Source: Verrucomicrobia bacterium UBA6775 (GTDB taxonomy: Bacteria; Verrucomicrobiota; Verrucomicrobiia; Limisphaerales; UBA1096). From it: a stretch of 32,468 bases of DNA. This document shows, in pieces, positions 7,581-15,185 of the stretch. The stretch lies in NCBI GenBank assembly GCA_002453165.1, contig DKGH01000061.1, positions 1-32,468 on the forward strand, given 5' to 3'. A program made the translations under genes and the position numbers. Below the pieces are notes generated by a model. The model had not been told where the DNA came from. It worked only from the letters and a program-made list of their open reading frames with translations, and searched no databases. Within the stretch, counting starts at the first letter, position 1. Every line of letters begins with the position of its first letter.

Positions 7581-8711
7581 TCATGTTACGGCTTGGATTG
7601 AGTGCGATACAATTTTGTTAGATGAATCAGTCTCAATCAAGGCGAAGGAAGCTGGGGCGTCGGCGGTGAAGCCTTCCGGCAGACCCATGAATCGGGCTGG
7701 GGCTAGGCTAAACTTGGGCCAAACAGCCTGCCAGTCGGTGGTGAGCATCTCTGCGGCGTGTCGGACGCCGTCGATCGGAGTAAGCGCGGAGCCGGCGAGA
7801 TTAGGCGTGCCAGGCAGTCGGACGATTTGCTCTGGGCCGACCTCGAGTTCCAGTTGGCCCAGCCGGTATTTGCCGGGAGGCGCGCCGGCTGCAGCCATCG
7901 CGTCGGTGGTGTAATAAATCGAATCGGGATCGATGAGTCGGTGAATCAACCGGAATAGCGTCGGCGACACATGCCAGCGATCAGGGATGAGGCTGCAGGT
8001 CAGGCCGGGGACGTCGAGCGAGCGCCACAGAATGTTGTCGGCCCGGTCGAGGGTGGCCGGGCAGCCATTGCCGAGATGTGTGAAGCCGACCGGCCCTGCG
8101 GCGGTCACGCGCCGGAGGATGTGCGCCGGGGCATTGGTGTGGCCGATGGAGACTCGGATGCCGAGTTCGCGCGCGGCTGCGAATCCGGCCAGCCCACCGT
8201 CGATCTCCGGGGCCATTGTGAGGAGGAGTGGGTCGGCGCCAGTCAGGGCGCGCAACTCGGCGATGCGTTCCGGCGTCGGCTCGATCATCTTGTCGGCGGG
8301 GTGCGCTCCGCAGAAGCCGGGCTCGGCTGAGAGAAATGGTCCTTCGATGTGCCAGCCGGCGATCGCTTGGCCAAGCGCCGGATCGGCGTCACGGAGTTGC
8401 TTGGCATTGGCCAAGCGGCGGGTCATCGCCTCCCAGTCGTCGGTGACGAGGGTGAAAAAGAATCGACCGCAACCCGCTTGGCCAAGCGCACTTGTTGCAT
8501 GGAGCAATTGTTCAGCTGTCAGGTCGTCCTGCTGAAAATCGACTCCGGCATAGCCGTTGATTTGCAGGTCAACGAGTGGAGGACCGATCCACCTGTTTTG
8601 CGCAGGCGGTTCGTCGGTGGGAGTGAAGTCCGTGAAGATGCCGTTATTCCACTTGGCCAGAACCGGTTGGCGGTCGAGGATATTCCAGGCGTGGACTTCG
8701 CCGTTGATCAT
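7581..8711 (-). CDS. nagA: N-acetylglucosamine-6-phosphate deacetylase
   Basis: Cytoplasmic amidohydrolase that deacetylates GlcNAc-6-phosphate to glucosamine-6-phosphate. The 376-residue protein shows the metal-site motifs H-I-E-G-P-F (E123), I-G-H-T (H191) and T-H-L-G-N (H212), and the catalytic aspartate in T-T-D-A-M (D270). The N-terminal D-x-H-x-N-G motif reads D-L-Q-I-N-G, with Q50 in place of the first histidine. That resembles the E. coli single-metal enzyme. It starts 9 bases after oadB and is probably the last gene of that operon. Two palindrome copies encode A-L-G-Q-A (residues 75-79 and 112-116) and a near match encodes R-L-A-N-A-K (99-104). Confidence 0.9.
   Translation of the reverse strand: MINGEVHAWNILDRQPVLAKWNNGIFTDFTPTDEPPAQNRWIGPPLVDLQINGYAGVDFQQDDLTAEQLLHATSALGQAGCGRFFFTLVTDDWEAMTRRLANAKQLRDADPALGQAIAGWHIEGPFLSAEPGFCGAHPADKMIEPTPERIAELRALTGADPLLLTMAPEIDGGLAGFAAARELGIRVSIGHTNAPAHILRRVTAAGPVGFTHLGNGCPATLDRADNILWRSLDVPGLTCSLIPDRWHVSPTLFRLIHRLIDPDSIYYTTDAMAAAGAPPGKYRLGQLELEVGPEQIVRLPGTPNLAGSALTPIDGVRHAAEMLTTDWQAVWPKFSLAPARFMGLPEGFTADAPASFALIETDSSNKIVSHSIQAVT
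8364..8377. repeat. Iterated palindrome CGCTTGGCCAAGCG, in nagA (first)
   Basis: Exact copy encoding A-L-G-Q-A just before the H-I-E-G-P-F metal motif. A near match, TTGGCCAAGCGG, lies at 8407-8418. Confidence 0.85.
8475..8488. repeat. Iterated palindrome CGCTTGGCCAAGCG, in nagA (second)
   Basis: Exact copy encoding A-L-G-Q-A at residues 75-79, the end of an N-terminal helix. Confidence 0.85.
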
Positions 8712-8720
8712 GACGATGGA

Positions 8721-9896
8721 TTACTTTGAAATCGCTTCGATCAAAGTCAGGAAGACGCCGGCTGTTACAGCGGAACCGACTACACCGGCGACGTTTGGCC
8801 CCATCGCGGCCATGAGCGGATTGACGCGCCCGTTGGTTTTGCCGGAGACGAATGACTGTACCACGCGTGCTGCCATCGGCACGGCGGAAACTCCGGCCGC
8901 TCCGATGCAGGGGTTGATTTTTTTTCCGCTCGGCAGGATAAGATTCAGCAACTTGGCAAACACTACGCCGCCTGCCGTGCTCAGGCAGAAGGCCACCAGA
9001 CCAAGCGCAAGGATGGCAAGGGTGTCACCTTTAAGAAATGCCGTGCCTTCCATTGTTGCGCCGACGATTAGTCCCAAAAAAATTGTAACGATGTTAATTA
9101 GTGGTCCACTTGCGGTGGAACTAAGGCGCTGGGTGACACCGGATTCGCGAAGAAGATTACCGAACATAAGCATCCCAAGCAGCGGGCCACCAGCAGGAAT
9201 AAAAAGCACCGTGATTAAACAAGTAGCGACCGGAAAAATTAACACTGCAGTTTTGGAGACGGGCTGAGCCTGAGGCATGTCGATCTCGCGCTCTCTTTGT
9301 GTTGTCAAAACCTGTATAATGGGGGGCTGAATTACCGGGACCAGAGCCATATAACTGTAGGCAGCCACAGCGACAGCCCCAAGCAGTTCTGGAGCAAGTT
9401 TTGCAGTCAGGAAAATAGTCGTCGGCCCATCTGCCCCTCCAATAATACCGATGGCCGCCGCCTGTTCGACTTCAAACCCAAACAGGTAAAATGCTCCAAG
9501 TGCCGCGAAGAAAATTCCCAATTGAGCCGCTGCACCCAGCAGGAAGGTGATAGGTCGACTGAGTAATGGGCGGAAGTCAGTCAGAGCCCCTACGCCCATG
9601 AAAATAATCGGTGGTAATAATTCCGCTTTGCTTACCGCGTAATTGTAAATGAAGGCAAATAATGGCCATTTGTCTTTTGCATCCACTGGATACAAGTCCT
9701 TATCGTTTGCCACCATTTCTGCACCCGGTATGTTTGCCAAGATTGCTCCAAAGCCGATTGGAACAAGGAGTAAGGGTTCGAAGTTTTTTCGTATGGCAAG
9801 TGTGATGAGGATTCCGCCAACGATGAACATCACACCATTTTGCCATTCCAAGCCAACGAAGCCGGAACTGTTGATCAGTTTTTCGAGGATCTCCAT
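8721..9896 (-). CDS. oadB: Oxaloacetate decarboxylase beta subunit (sodium pump)
   Basis: Integral membrane subunit that couples decarboxylation of carboxybiotin to Na+ export. The 391-residue protein is mostly hydrophobic helices. It carries the family signatures G-A-D-G-P-T (152-158 region; D156 is the essential aspartate), G-A-A-G-V-S-A-V-P-M-A-A-R-V, and N-P-L-M-x-A-M-G-P-N-V-A-G near the C-terminus. Its start lies one base after the alpha-subunit stop, so the two are surely co-expressed. No GCTTGGCCAAGC copy occurs in this or the alpha gene, in contrast to nagA beside it. Methylmalonyl-CoA decarboxylase beta subunits are homologous, but the alpha partner settles the assignment. Confidence 0.92.
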   Translation of the reverse strand: MEILEKLINSSGFVGLEWQNGVMFIVGGILITLAIRKNFEPLLLVPIGFGAILANIPGAEMVANDKDLYPVDAKDKWPLFAFIYNYAVSKAELLPPIIFMGVGALTDFRPLLSRPITFLLGAAAQLGIFFAALGAFYLFGFEVEQAAAIGIIGGADGPTTIFLTAKLAPELLGAVAVAAYSYMALVPVIQPPIIQVLTTQREREIDMPQAQPVSKTAVLIFPVATCLITVLFIPAGGPLLGMLMFGNLLRESGVTQRLSSTASGPLINIVTIFLGLIVGATMEGTAFLKGDTLAILALGLVAFCLSTAGGVVFAKLLNLILPSGKKINPCIGAAGVSAVPMAARVVQSFVSGKTNGRVNPLMAAMGPNVAGVVGSAVTAGVFLTLIEAISK

Positions 9897-9897
9897 T

Positions 9898-11724
9898 TTA
9901 GGCTTCGATGCTCAGAATGGGTTTCCCGGCGGAAACCTCGTTGCCGATGGAGGCGTGGACGGCGGACACTCGACCGGCGCAGGGTGCCTTGACATCGTGC
10001 TTAGCCTTCATGGCTTCGACTGCAGCGACGACCTGACCTTGTGTCACGGTGTCACCCACCTTGACGTTAACCTCGACCAATTCGACGTTGCCTTCGAATG
10101 GTGAAAACACGTCGGTCGCTGCACCTCCGCTTGCGGGAGCCGGTGCAGCTTGGCCGCTTGCCGCGACAGGGGCTGCCGCAGATGCCGGTGGCTCGACGAC
10201 GACTTCGTAGGTTCGGGTGTTGCCTCCTTCGTTGACGGTGACGGAAGTTCTGGTCGGGGCAGTGATCGCTGCTGCCGCCGGGGCGTCGCTTTCATCTTTC
10301 TTGAGGGGTAGGGTGATCTTGGAGCGATCTTCCAGCAGACGGATGCCCTCGTTGAGCTCCATGTTTTTGCCGGGAACAATCGCGGCCGCGACGAGAAACT
10401 TGTTTTCGTCCGTGACCTCCAGTCCACGCTCTTTAAGTGCGGCTTCGGCCTCGACGAGTGTGTCCGGAGCCTCCTCGAGAGGATCGCCATCGAACGGCGG
10501 CATCTCGAGTTTTTCAGCAGCAATCTTGACCACCTCGGGATCGGGCGTGAGCGGCGGTCGACCAAAGTAGCCGAGAATTGATTTGCCGTAGCCGGCGTCA
10601 ATTTTTTCCCAACGACCGTGGAGGACGTTGTTGAACGCCTGCAGCCAGTACTGCTGGCTGCCCGGGGTGACGCTGGTCCAGCCTCCGCCAGCGCGTACCA
10701 CCTCGGGGAACTCGGCCAGTACATCACTGTACTTGTCTAGGATACCGGCGGATTTCATCATGTGCACGTTTGGCCCGATGGCACCGCCCGGCATCGGGAA
10801 ACCAACCACACGGGCATCTGCTGATGTGGTGACCGGGTTGAATTCGTATTCGCTCAGGCCTTTGTTCAGGATGGACTCGATCTCGTCCATCTTGTCCGGA
10901 TCGATATCGAGGCTGTAACCGGTTCCCTTGAGGGCGTGCGCCATCGAGCGGACATCCGGTTGCGAGGTGCCGGAGGCCAGTGGCCGCACGGCCAGGTCGA
11001 TGCTGTCCACGCCGCCCGCGATTCCGGCCATGTAGCAGGCCACGGCGGTGGAGGCGGTGTCATGCGTGTGCTGCACCAGCGGAATCTCCGGTGGCAGGAT
11101 TGCCTTGATGCCCTTGGCTGTCTCGTAGCAGGTATGCGGATCGGTTGTACCGGAGGCATCCTTGAGGCAAACCGAGTCAAAGTGAATGTCGCGCTTGAGC
11201 AGTTCGCGGACGATGTTGATGTAAAACTCCGGTGTGTGCGCTTTGTCGGACTTGAACGGCAAGCCCATTAGCGCGACACAAACCTGATGGTGCATGCCGG
11301 AGTCGACAATCGGCTGGCCGGTTTTGACCAGGTTGTCTACGTCGTTCATGAAGTCGAAATTTCGGTCGATCGTTGTCCCGTGCTTGTACATTAGCTTAGC
11401 CTGCAGCGCGAGGGTGGAGGTGCGCTGGGTGGTCAGGGTGACGCCGGAGACCGAGCGGGTGAGAATTTGCAGGTCGGCGTCCGGCCCGACAGTTTTGCGA
11501 ATCTCCGCCATGCACTTGAACGGATCCTCACCCACATAAAAGAACGGGGCCTGAAACCGGGCGCCTCCGCCGAACTCGAAGTGGCGGATGCCGGCCGCAG
11601 CCGAGGCCTCGATGGCGGGGAGGATATCATTCAGTCGCGTCTTGCCTCCGAAGACACTCTGGAGACCATCGCGGAACGGGGTGAACATCACCCGGATTTC
11701 TTTTTTCTTTTCAGTGAAGATCAT
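9898..11724 (-). CDS. oadA: Oxaloacetate decarboxylase alpha subunit with biotin domain
   Basis: Carboxyltransferase that moves CO2 from oxaloacetate to biotin, giving pyruvate. The 608-residue protein has an HMGL-like barrel with T-P-F-R-D-G (D19), the catalytic lysine in C-L-K-D-A-S-G-T (K188) and the metal ligands in Q-H-T-H-D-T (H219, H221). The conserved PYC/OADA domain follows. An Ala/Pro-rich linker (about 475-535) leads to a C-terminal biotinyl domain with the acceptor lysine in V-E-A-M-K-A (K573, 35 residues from the end). The usual E-A-M-K-M ends in alanine here. Part of a gamma-alpha-beta set. The family also includes pyruvate carboxylase B subunits, but the adjacent oadB and gamma-like genes favour the sodium pump. 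Confidence 0.92.
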   Translation of the reverse strand: MIFTEKKKEIRVMFTPFRDGLQSVFGGKTRLNDILPAIEASAAAGIRHFEFGGGARFQAPFFYVGEDPFKCMAEIRKTVGPDADLQILTRSVSGVTLTTQRTSTLALQAKLMYKHGTTIDRNFDFMNDVDNLVKTGQPIVDSGMHHQVCVALMGLPFKSDKAHTPEFYINIVRELLKRDIHFDSVCLKDASGTTDPHTCYETAKGIKAILPPEIPLVQHTHDTASTAVACYMAGIAGGVDSIDLAVRPLASGTSQPDVRSMAHALKGTGYSLDIDPDKMDEIESILNKGLSEYEFNPVTTSADARVVGFPMPGGAIGPNVHMMKSAGILDKYSDVLAEFPEVVRAGGGWTSVTPGSQQYWLQAFNNVLHGRWEKIDAGYGKSILGYFGRPPLTPDPEVVKIAAEKLEMPPFDGDPLEEAPDTLVEAEAALKERGLEVTDENKFLVAAAIVPGKNMELNEGIRLLEDRSKITLPLKKDESDAPAAAAITAPTRTSVTVNEGGNTRTYEVVVEPPASAAAPVAASGQAAPAPASGGAATDVFSPFEGNVELVEVNVKVGDTVTQGQVVAAVEAMKAKHDVKAPCAGRVSAVHASIGNEVSAGKPILSIEA

Positions 11725-11758
11725 TGAAATGAACGGAAAGAGTTAAAGTTTGCTGTTG

Positions 11759-11974
11759 TTACGATTTGACTTCGCGAATCTCGGAAACACTGCAGCCAGG
11801 GAACGCCTTGGACACGGCCTGTCGTACGGCCTCCTCGGCGCCGGGGTCCGGCAGGTCGGCCGCCTTCACGGGGAACAGCTTGCAAATGCCGGCGATCACG
11901 CCCGCGAGTAGTGACAGAATGGTGAGAACCGCCGCAAAGGCGATCGCGCAAATAAGAATCAGATTGTTTTCCAT
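11759..11974 (-). CDS. oadG: Oxaloacetate decarboxylase gamma-like small membrane protein
   Basis: A 71-residue protein with one N-terminal membrane helix (about 5-33, Leu/Ile/Ala rich) and a short acidic-then-basic tail. That is the overall shape of the gamma subunit, which assembles the alpha and beta subunits and binds zinc near its C-terminus. Similarity at residue level is weak, and the call rests mainly on size, topology and its position 34 bases before oadA. No promoter was identified; the 99-base gap to nadB upstream is the likeliest place for one. Confidence 0.65.
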   Translation of the reverse strand: MENNLILICAIAFAAVLTILSLLAGVIAGICKLFPVKAADLPDPGAEEAVRQAVSKAFPGCSVSEIREVKS

Positions 11975-12073
11975 CGTTACACCCCGGGTTACCGGAAAGG
12001 GCGGGCAATGTACCGTAACCGGCGGATGGATTTAAGCCCAATTTTCGATTATTTCGTGACGCTTGGCCAACCG

Positions 12074-13690
12074 TTAACCTTCTTTTTTGTCGCGCGCAAC
12101 GAGGGTGTTTCGTTGGGCAAAAGATTCAACTGAATCCGGGTAATCCAGCGTGTAATGCAGACCGCGGCTTTCCTCGCGCTGCAGTGCGGATCGGACGATC
12201 AACTCGGCGACGGTGGCGAGGTTGCGCAGCTCCAGCAGGTCGCTGGTGACCGTAAAATCCCAGTAGTATTCATGAATCTCCTCCTGCAGATGCTTCACTC
12301 GGGAGAGGGCGCGCTGAAGTCGCTTGGTCGTCCGGACGATGCCTACGTAGTCCCACATCATCCGACGCAATTCATCCCAGTTGTGGGAGACCACAACCAT
12401 TTCATCCGCGTCCGTCGCATCGCCCGATTGCCAGTCGGGGAGCGAGGTGTCGACTGCGGGATCGGGGTTGGCCAGAGCATGGCCGCCGGCGCGGTGTGCA
12501 TAAACGAGCGCCTCAAGCAGGGAATTGCTCGCGAGACGGTTGGCCCCGTGCAGGCCGGTGCAGGAGACCTCGCCGACGGCGTAAAGGCCAGCGATGCCGG
12601 TCTCGCCTTCGTGACTGACCTGAACTCCACCGCATTGATAATGTGCGGCCGGCACGACCGGGATTGGCTCCTTGGTGATGTCGAGGCCAAACCGGAGGCA
12701 GGTTTGGTAAATGTTCGGGAACCGGTCGATAATGGTGCGAGCCGGCTTGTGGGTGATGTCGAGCAGCACATGGTCGTCGCCAGAGCGCTTCATCTCGCTG
12801 TCGATCGCGCGGGCCACGATGTCGCGTGGGGCGAGTGACTTGAGCGGATGCACGCCCTCCATGAACGACTCGCCACGGAGGTTCAACAGTTCGCCACCCT
12901 CGCCGCGCACGGCCTCGCTGATGAGGAACGATTTGGCCTTGGGATGGTAAAGGCAGGTGGGGTGAAACTGGACGAATTCCATGTTGGCGATCGTCGCGCC
13001 TGCGCGGTAGGCCATTGCCACGCCGTCGCCGGTGGCGATGTCCGGGTTGGAGGTGTAGAGGTAAACCTTGCCGCAGCCGCCGGTGGCGAGGATGACTGTC
13101 CGTGCCGAGTAGGTCTCGACTGCATTGGTTTGATTGTCCAGCACGTACACGCCGACGCAGCGATTGGTGTCGCCCTGGCGAAGCTTGCGGGTGGTGATCA
13201 GATCGACCGCGAAGTGGTTTTCAAAAACGTGAATGTTTTCATTTGCAGCTATGGACTCGAGCAGGGCGCGCTCGATCTCGCGGCCGGTGACGTCCTTGGC
13301 GTGCAGGATGCGCCGCTGGGAGTGGCCTCCCTCGCGGCCGAGATCAAGTTCGCGTTCGCCATTGCCATTTTCGCGCTCGGAAAATTTCATTCCGAGTTCG
13401 ATCAACTCCTCGATGCGTTCCGGGCCAGCCTCGACAATGCCGCGGACGACCTCCTCGTTGCACAGGCCCGCGCCGGCAACCAGTGTGTCCTGCACGTGAC
13501 TTTCGAATGAGTCCTCCTCGCTTGTCACTGCGGCGATGCCGCCCTGCGCGTAGTTGGTGTTCGATTCCGCCCGGCTTTTCTTCGTCACAATGGCGACCGT
13601 CCCGGCGTGGGCAACCTTGAGCGCAAACGTTAATCCGGCGATCCCGCTGCCGAGAACGATGAAGTCAAATTGTCTTGGAGAGTCCGCCAT
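12074..13690 (-). CDS. nadB: L-aspartate oxidase
   Basis: FAD enzyme that oxidises L-aspartate to iminoaspartate, the first step of de novo NAD synthesis. The 538-residue protein begins with the dinucleotide-binding V-L-G-S-G-I-A-G-L motif (12-20), then the S-x-x-N-T-N-Y-A-Q-G-G-I-A segment, the G-E-G-G-x-L-x-N region, and the C-terminal H-G-A-N-R-L-A-S-N-S-L-L-E motif of the succinate dehydrogenase/NadB family. The ATG at 13690 leaves a 19-base gap after panC and fits the usual short N-terminus; an in-frame ATG at 13729 would overlap panC by 20 bases. nadA is not in the window. It is third in a cofactor-gene run. Confidence 0.92.
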   Translation of the reverse strand: MADSPRQFDFIVLGSGIAGLTFALKVAHAGTVAIVTKKSRAESNTNYAQGGIAAVTSEEDSFESHVQDTLVAGAGLCNEEVVRGIVEAGPERIEELIELGMKFSERENGNGERELDLGREGGHSQRRILHAKDVTGREIERALLESIAANENIHVFENHFAVDLITTRKLRQGDTNRCVGVYVLDNQTNAVETYSARTVILATGGCGKVYLYTSNPDIATGDGVAMAYRAGATIANMEFVQFHPTCLYHPKAKSFLISEAVRGEGGELLNLRGESFMEGVHPLKSLAPRDIVARAIDSEMKRSGDDHVLLDITHKPARTIIDRFPNIYQTCLRFGLDITKEPIPVVPAAHYQCGGVQVSHEGETGIAGLYAVGEVSCTGLHGANRLASNSLLEALVYAHRAGGHALANPDPAVDTSLPDWQSGDATDADEMVVVSHNWDELRRMMWDYVGIVRTTKRLQRALSRVKHLQEEIHEYYWDFTVTSDLLELRNLATVAELIVRSALQREESRGLHYTLDYPDSVESFAQRNTLVARDKKEG

Positions 13691-13709
13691 CCGCCCGGCT
13701 AGTGTTCGG

Positions 13710-14558
13710 TCACAGTCGACCGTTGTCAATCAGTCGTGTATTGCCGAAAAACACCGCCACCGCCATGTGCGTGCCGCGACGAATGCGCTTGGCCGGTTCT
13801 AGCGACTTGGGATCGAAAAACTCGATGTAATCCAGCCTGACCAGGCGTCTGGTTGCCACGTGCTTTTCCAATTGGCGCTTGAGGACGGTGGTGGAGAGGG
13901 GCGACTTGGCTTCGTGAACCAAGCGCTTGGCCAAGCGGATGCACTCGACGAGCACCGTGGCCTCGGCCCGCTCGGCCGGCTTGAGATAGCGGTTGCGCGA
14001 ACTCATCGCCAGGCCGTCGGCTTCCCGCACCGTGGGGGCAATCACGATGCGCACGGGGAAATTTAAGTCGTCCACCATCCGCGAAATGATAGCTGACTGC
14101 TGCCAGTCTTTCGCTCCAAAAACGGCAATATCCGGGCGCGTCAGGTTGAACAGTTTGGCAACCACAGTGGTGACGCCACGAAAGTGAGTCGGCCGGGCTG
14201 CGCCCTCCATCCTCTTGGCCAAACGCTCCTCGGTAACGTACGTGCTGTGCCCGTCGCTGTACATCGCACCGTCCTCCGGCGCGAACACGATGTCCACTCC
14301 AAGCTGCCGGCATTGCGTGAGGTCGGCCTTCATCGTGCGGGGGTATTTTTTGAAATCCTCACTTGGGCCGAACTGGATTTTGTTGACAAAAATCGTGACT
14401 AAAACAAGTCCGTCATCACCTGCCAACGCGCGGGCTTTCCGGATCAGGCTCAAGTGTCCCTCGTGCAGGTTGCCCATTGTGGGCACCACGACGATCGGGC
14501 GCACGCTTGTTGATATCGTGGCACGTTGGATTGACTTGGGAGAGCGAACGACTTTCAA
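13710..14558 (-). CDS. panC: Pantothenate synthetase (pantoate-beta-alanine ligase)
   Basis: ATP-dependent ligase that joins pantoate and beta-alanine in coenzyme A synthesis. The 282-residue protein has the nucleotidyltransferase motif P-T-M-G-N-L-H-E-G-H, the R-P-T-H-F-R-G-V-T-T-V-V segment, F-G-A-K-D-W-Q-Q (usually F-G-x-K-D-x-Q-Q), and R-E-x-D-G-L-A-M-S-S-R-N. The family F-V-N-P-x-Q-F motif reads F-V-N-K-I-Q-F, a visible departure at the proline. It follows the adenosyltransferase gene by 10 bases. A palindrome copy encodes R-L-A-K-R in the C-terminal domain, and a near match encodes E-R-L-A-K-R before the R-P-T-H-F segment. Confidence 0.92.
   Translation of the reverse strand: MKVVRSPKSIQRATISTSVRPIVVVPTMGNLHEGHLSLIRKARALAGDDGLVLVTIFVNKIQFGPSEDFKKYPRTMKADLTQCRQLGVDIVFAPEDGAMYSDGHSTYVTEERLAKRMEGAARPTHFRGVTTVVAKLFNLTRPDIAVFGAKDWQQSAIISRMVDDLNFPVRIVIAPTVREADGLAMSSRNRYLKPAERAEATVLVECIRLAKRLVHEAKSPLSTTVLKRQLEKHVATRRLVRLDYIEFFDPKSLEPAKRIRRGTHMAVAVFFGNTRLIDNGRL
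13924..13937. repeat. Iterated palindrome CGCTTGGCCAAGCG, in panC
   Basis: Exact copy encoding R-L-A-K-R in a C-terminal-domain helix. A near match, TCTTGGCCAAACG, lies upstream in the same gene at 14213-14225. Confidence 0.85.
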
Positions 14559-14568
14559 GATGCTTGAT

Positions 14569-15117
14569 TTAGGCCAGTTGACTCGACTCCGGCGACTGTT
14601 CCACGGAACGGGCCATCAGCCAAAGGAGGTCGGAGAGCCGATTGAGATAAACGACCGCCTGTGAGCTTCCGTTGATCTCGGGCGAACGGAGGGCGACCGT
14701 GCTGCGTTCCGCGCGGCGACAGATCGTGCGGGCCATGTCGAGATGAGCGGAGGCGATCGTGCCTCCCGGTAGAGCCCAGCCCTCAAACGTCAGTCCGCTG
14801 GCTTCATGTTCCGCGATCCACGAGTCGAGTTGTTGGATGTCGCCTGCGGCGAGTTTGTCGAACTTGCTGGAGGCGTATCGCGCCGAATCCTCAGGCAAAG
14901 TGGCGAGTTCACCCATGAGGGCGATCAATGATTTTTGGATCGCCTCGAGCCGGGAATTTTCACGCGTGCCCTGCAGGTGCGCCCGGGCGAGACCGATGGC
15001 GGCGTTGAGTTCATCGACATCGCCACAGGCGGCGATTCGTGGATCGTCCTTGCTTGTGCGTCTGGAAAACAGCAGTCCGGTCTCGCCGTTGTCTCCGGTT
15101 CGGGTCGTGATACTCAT
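14569..15117 (-). CDS. pduO: PduO-type cob(I)alamin adenosyltransferase
   Basis: Transfers the adenosyl group of ATP to cob(I)alamin to form coenzyme B12. The 182-residue helical-bundle protein has the ATP-binding T-R-T-G-D-N-G-E-T motif (5-13), G-D-V-D-E-L-N-A-A-I-G (32-42) and R-T-I-C-R-R-A-E-R (130-138). All are conserved in the PduO/MMAB family. It is divergent from glgB across 68 bases that contain a perfect 16-bp palindrome. It implies that the organism uses adenosylcobalamin, for example in methylmalonyl-CoA mutase or ribonucleotide reductase, though no B12 enzyme lies in the window. Confidence 0.9.
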   Translation of the reverse strand: MSITTRTGDNGETGLLFSRRTSKDDPRIAACGDVDELNAAIGLARAHLQGTRENSRLEAIQKSLIALMGELATLPEDSARYASSKFDKLAAGDIQQLDSWIAEHEASGLTFEGWALPGGTIASAHLDMARTICRRAERSTVALRSPEINGSSQAVVYLNRLSDLLWLMARSVEQSPESSQLA

Positions 15118-15134
15118 TGACTGCGCAACTCTCG

Positions 15135-15150
15135 CCGCTTGGCCAAGCGG
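15135..15150. repeat. Iterated palindrome between divergent pduO and glgB
   Basis: Intergenic 16-bp perfect palindrome CCGCTTGGCCAAGCGG in the 68-base gap between divergent genes, so it could act as a shared operator or simply be one more genomic copy. Confidence 0.85.
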
Positions 15151-15185
15151 CGTAAAGCGAAAGTGCTTTCAGTCTTGCCCCGTGG

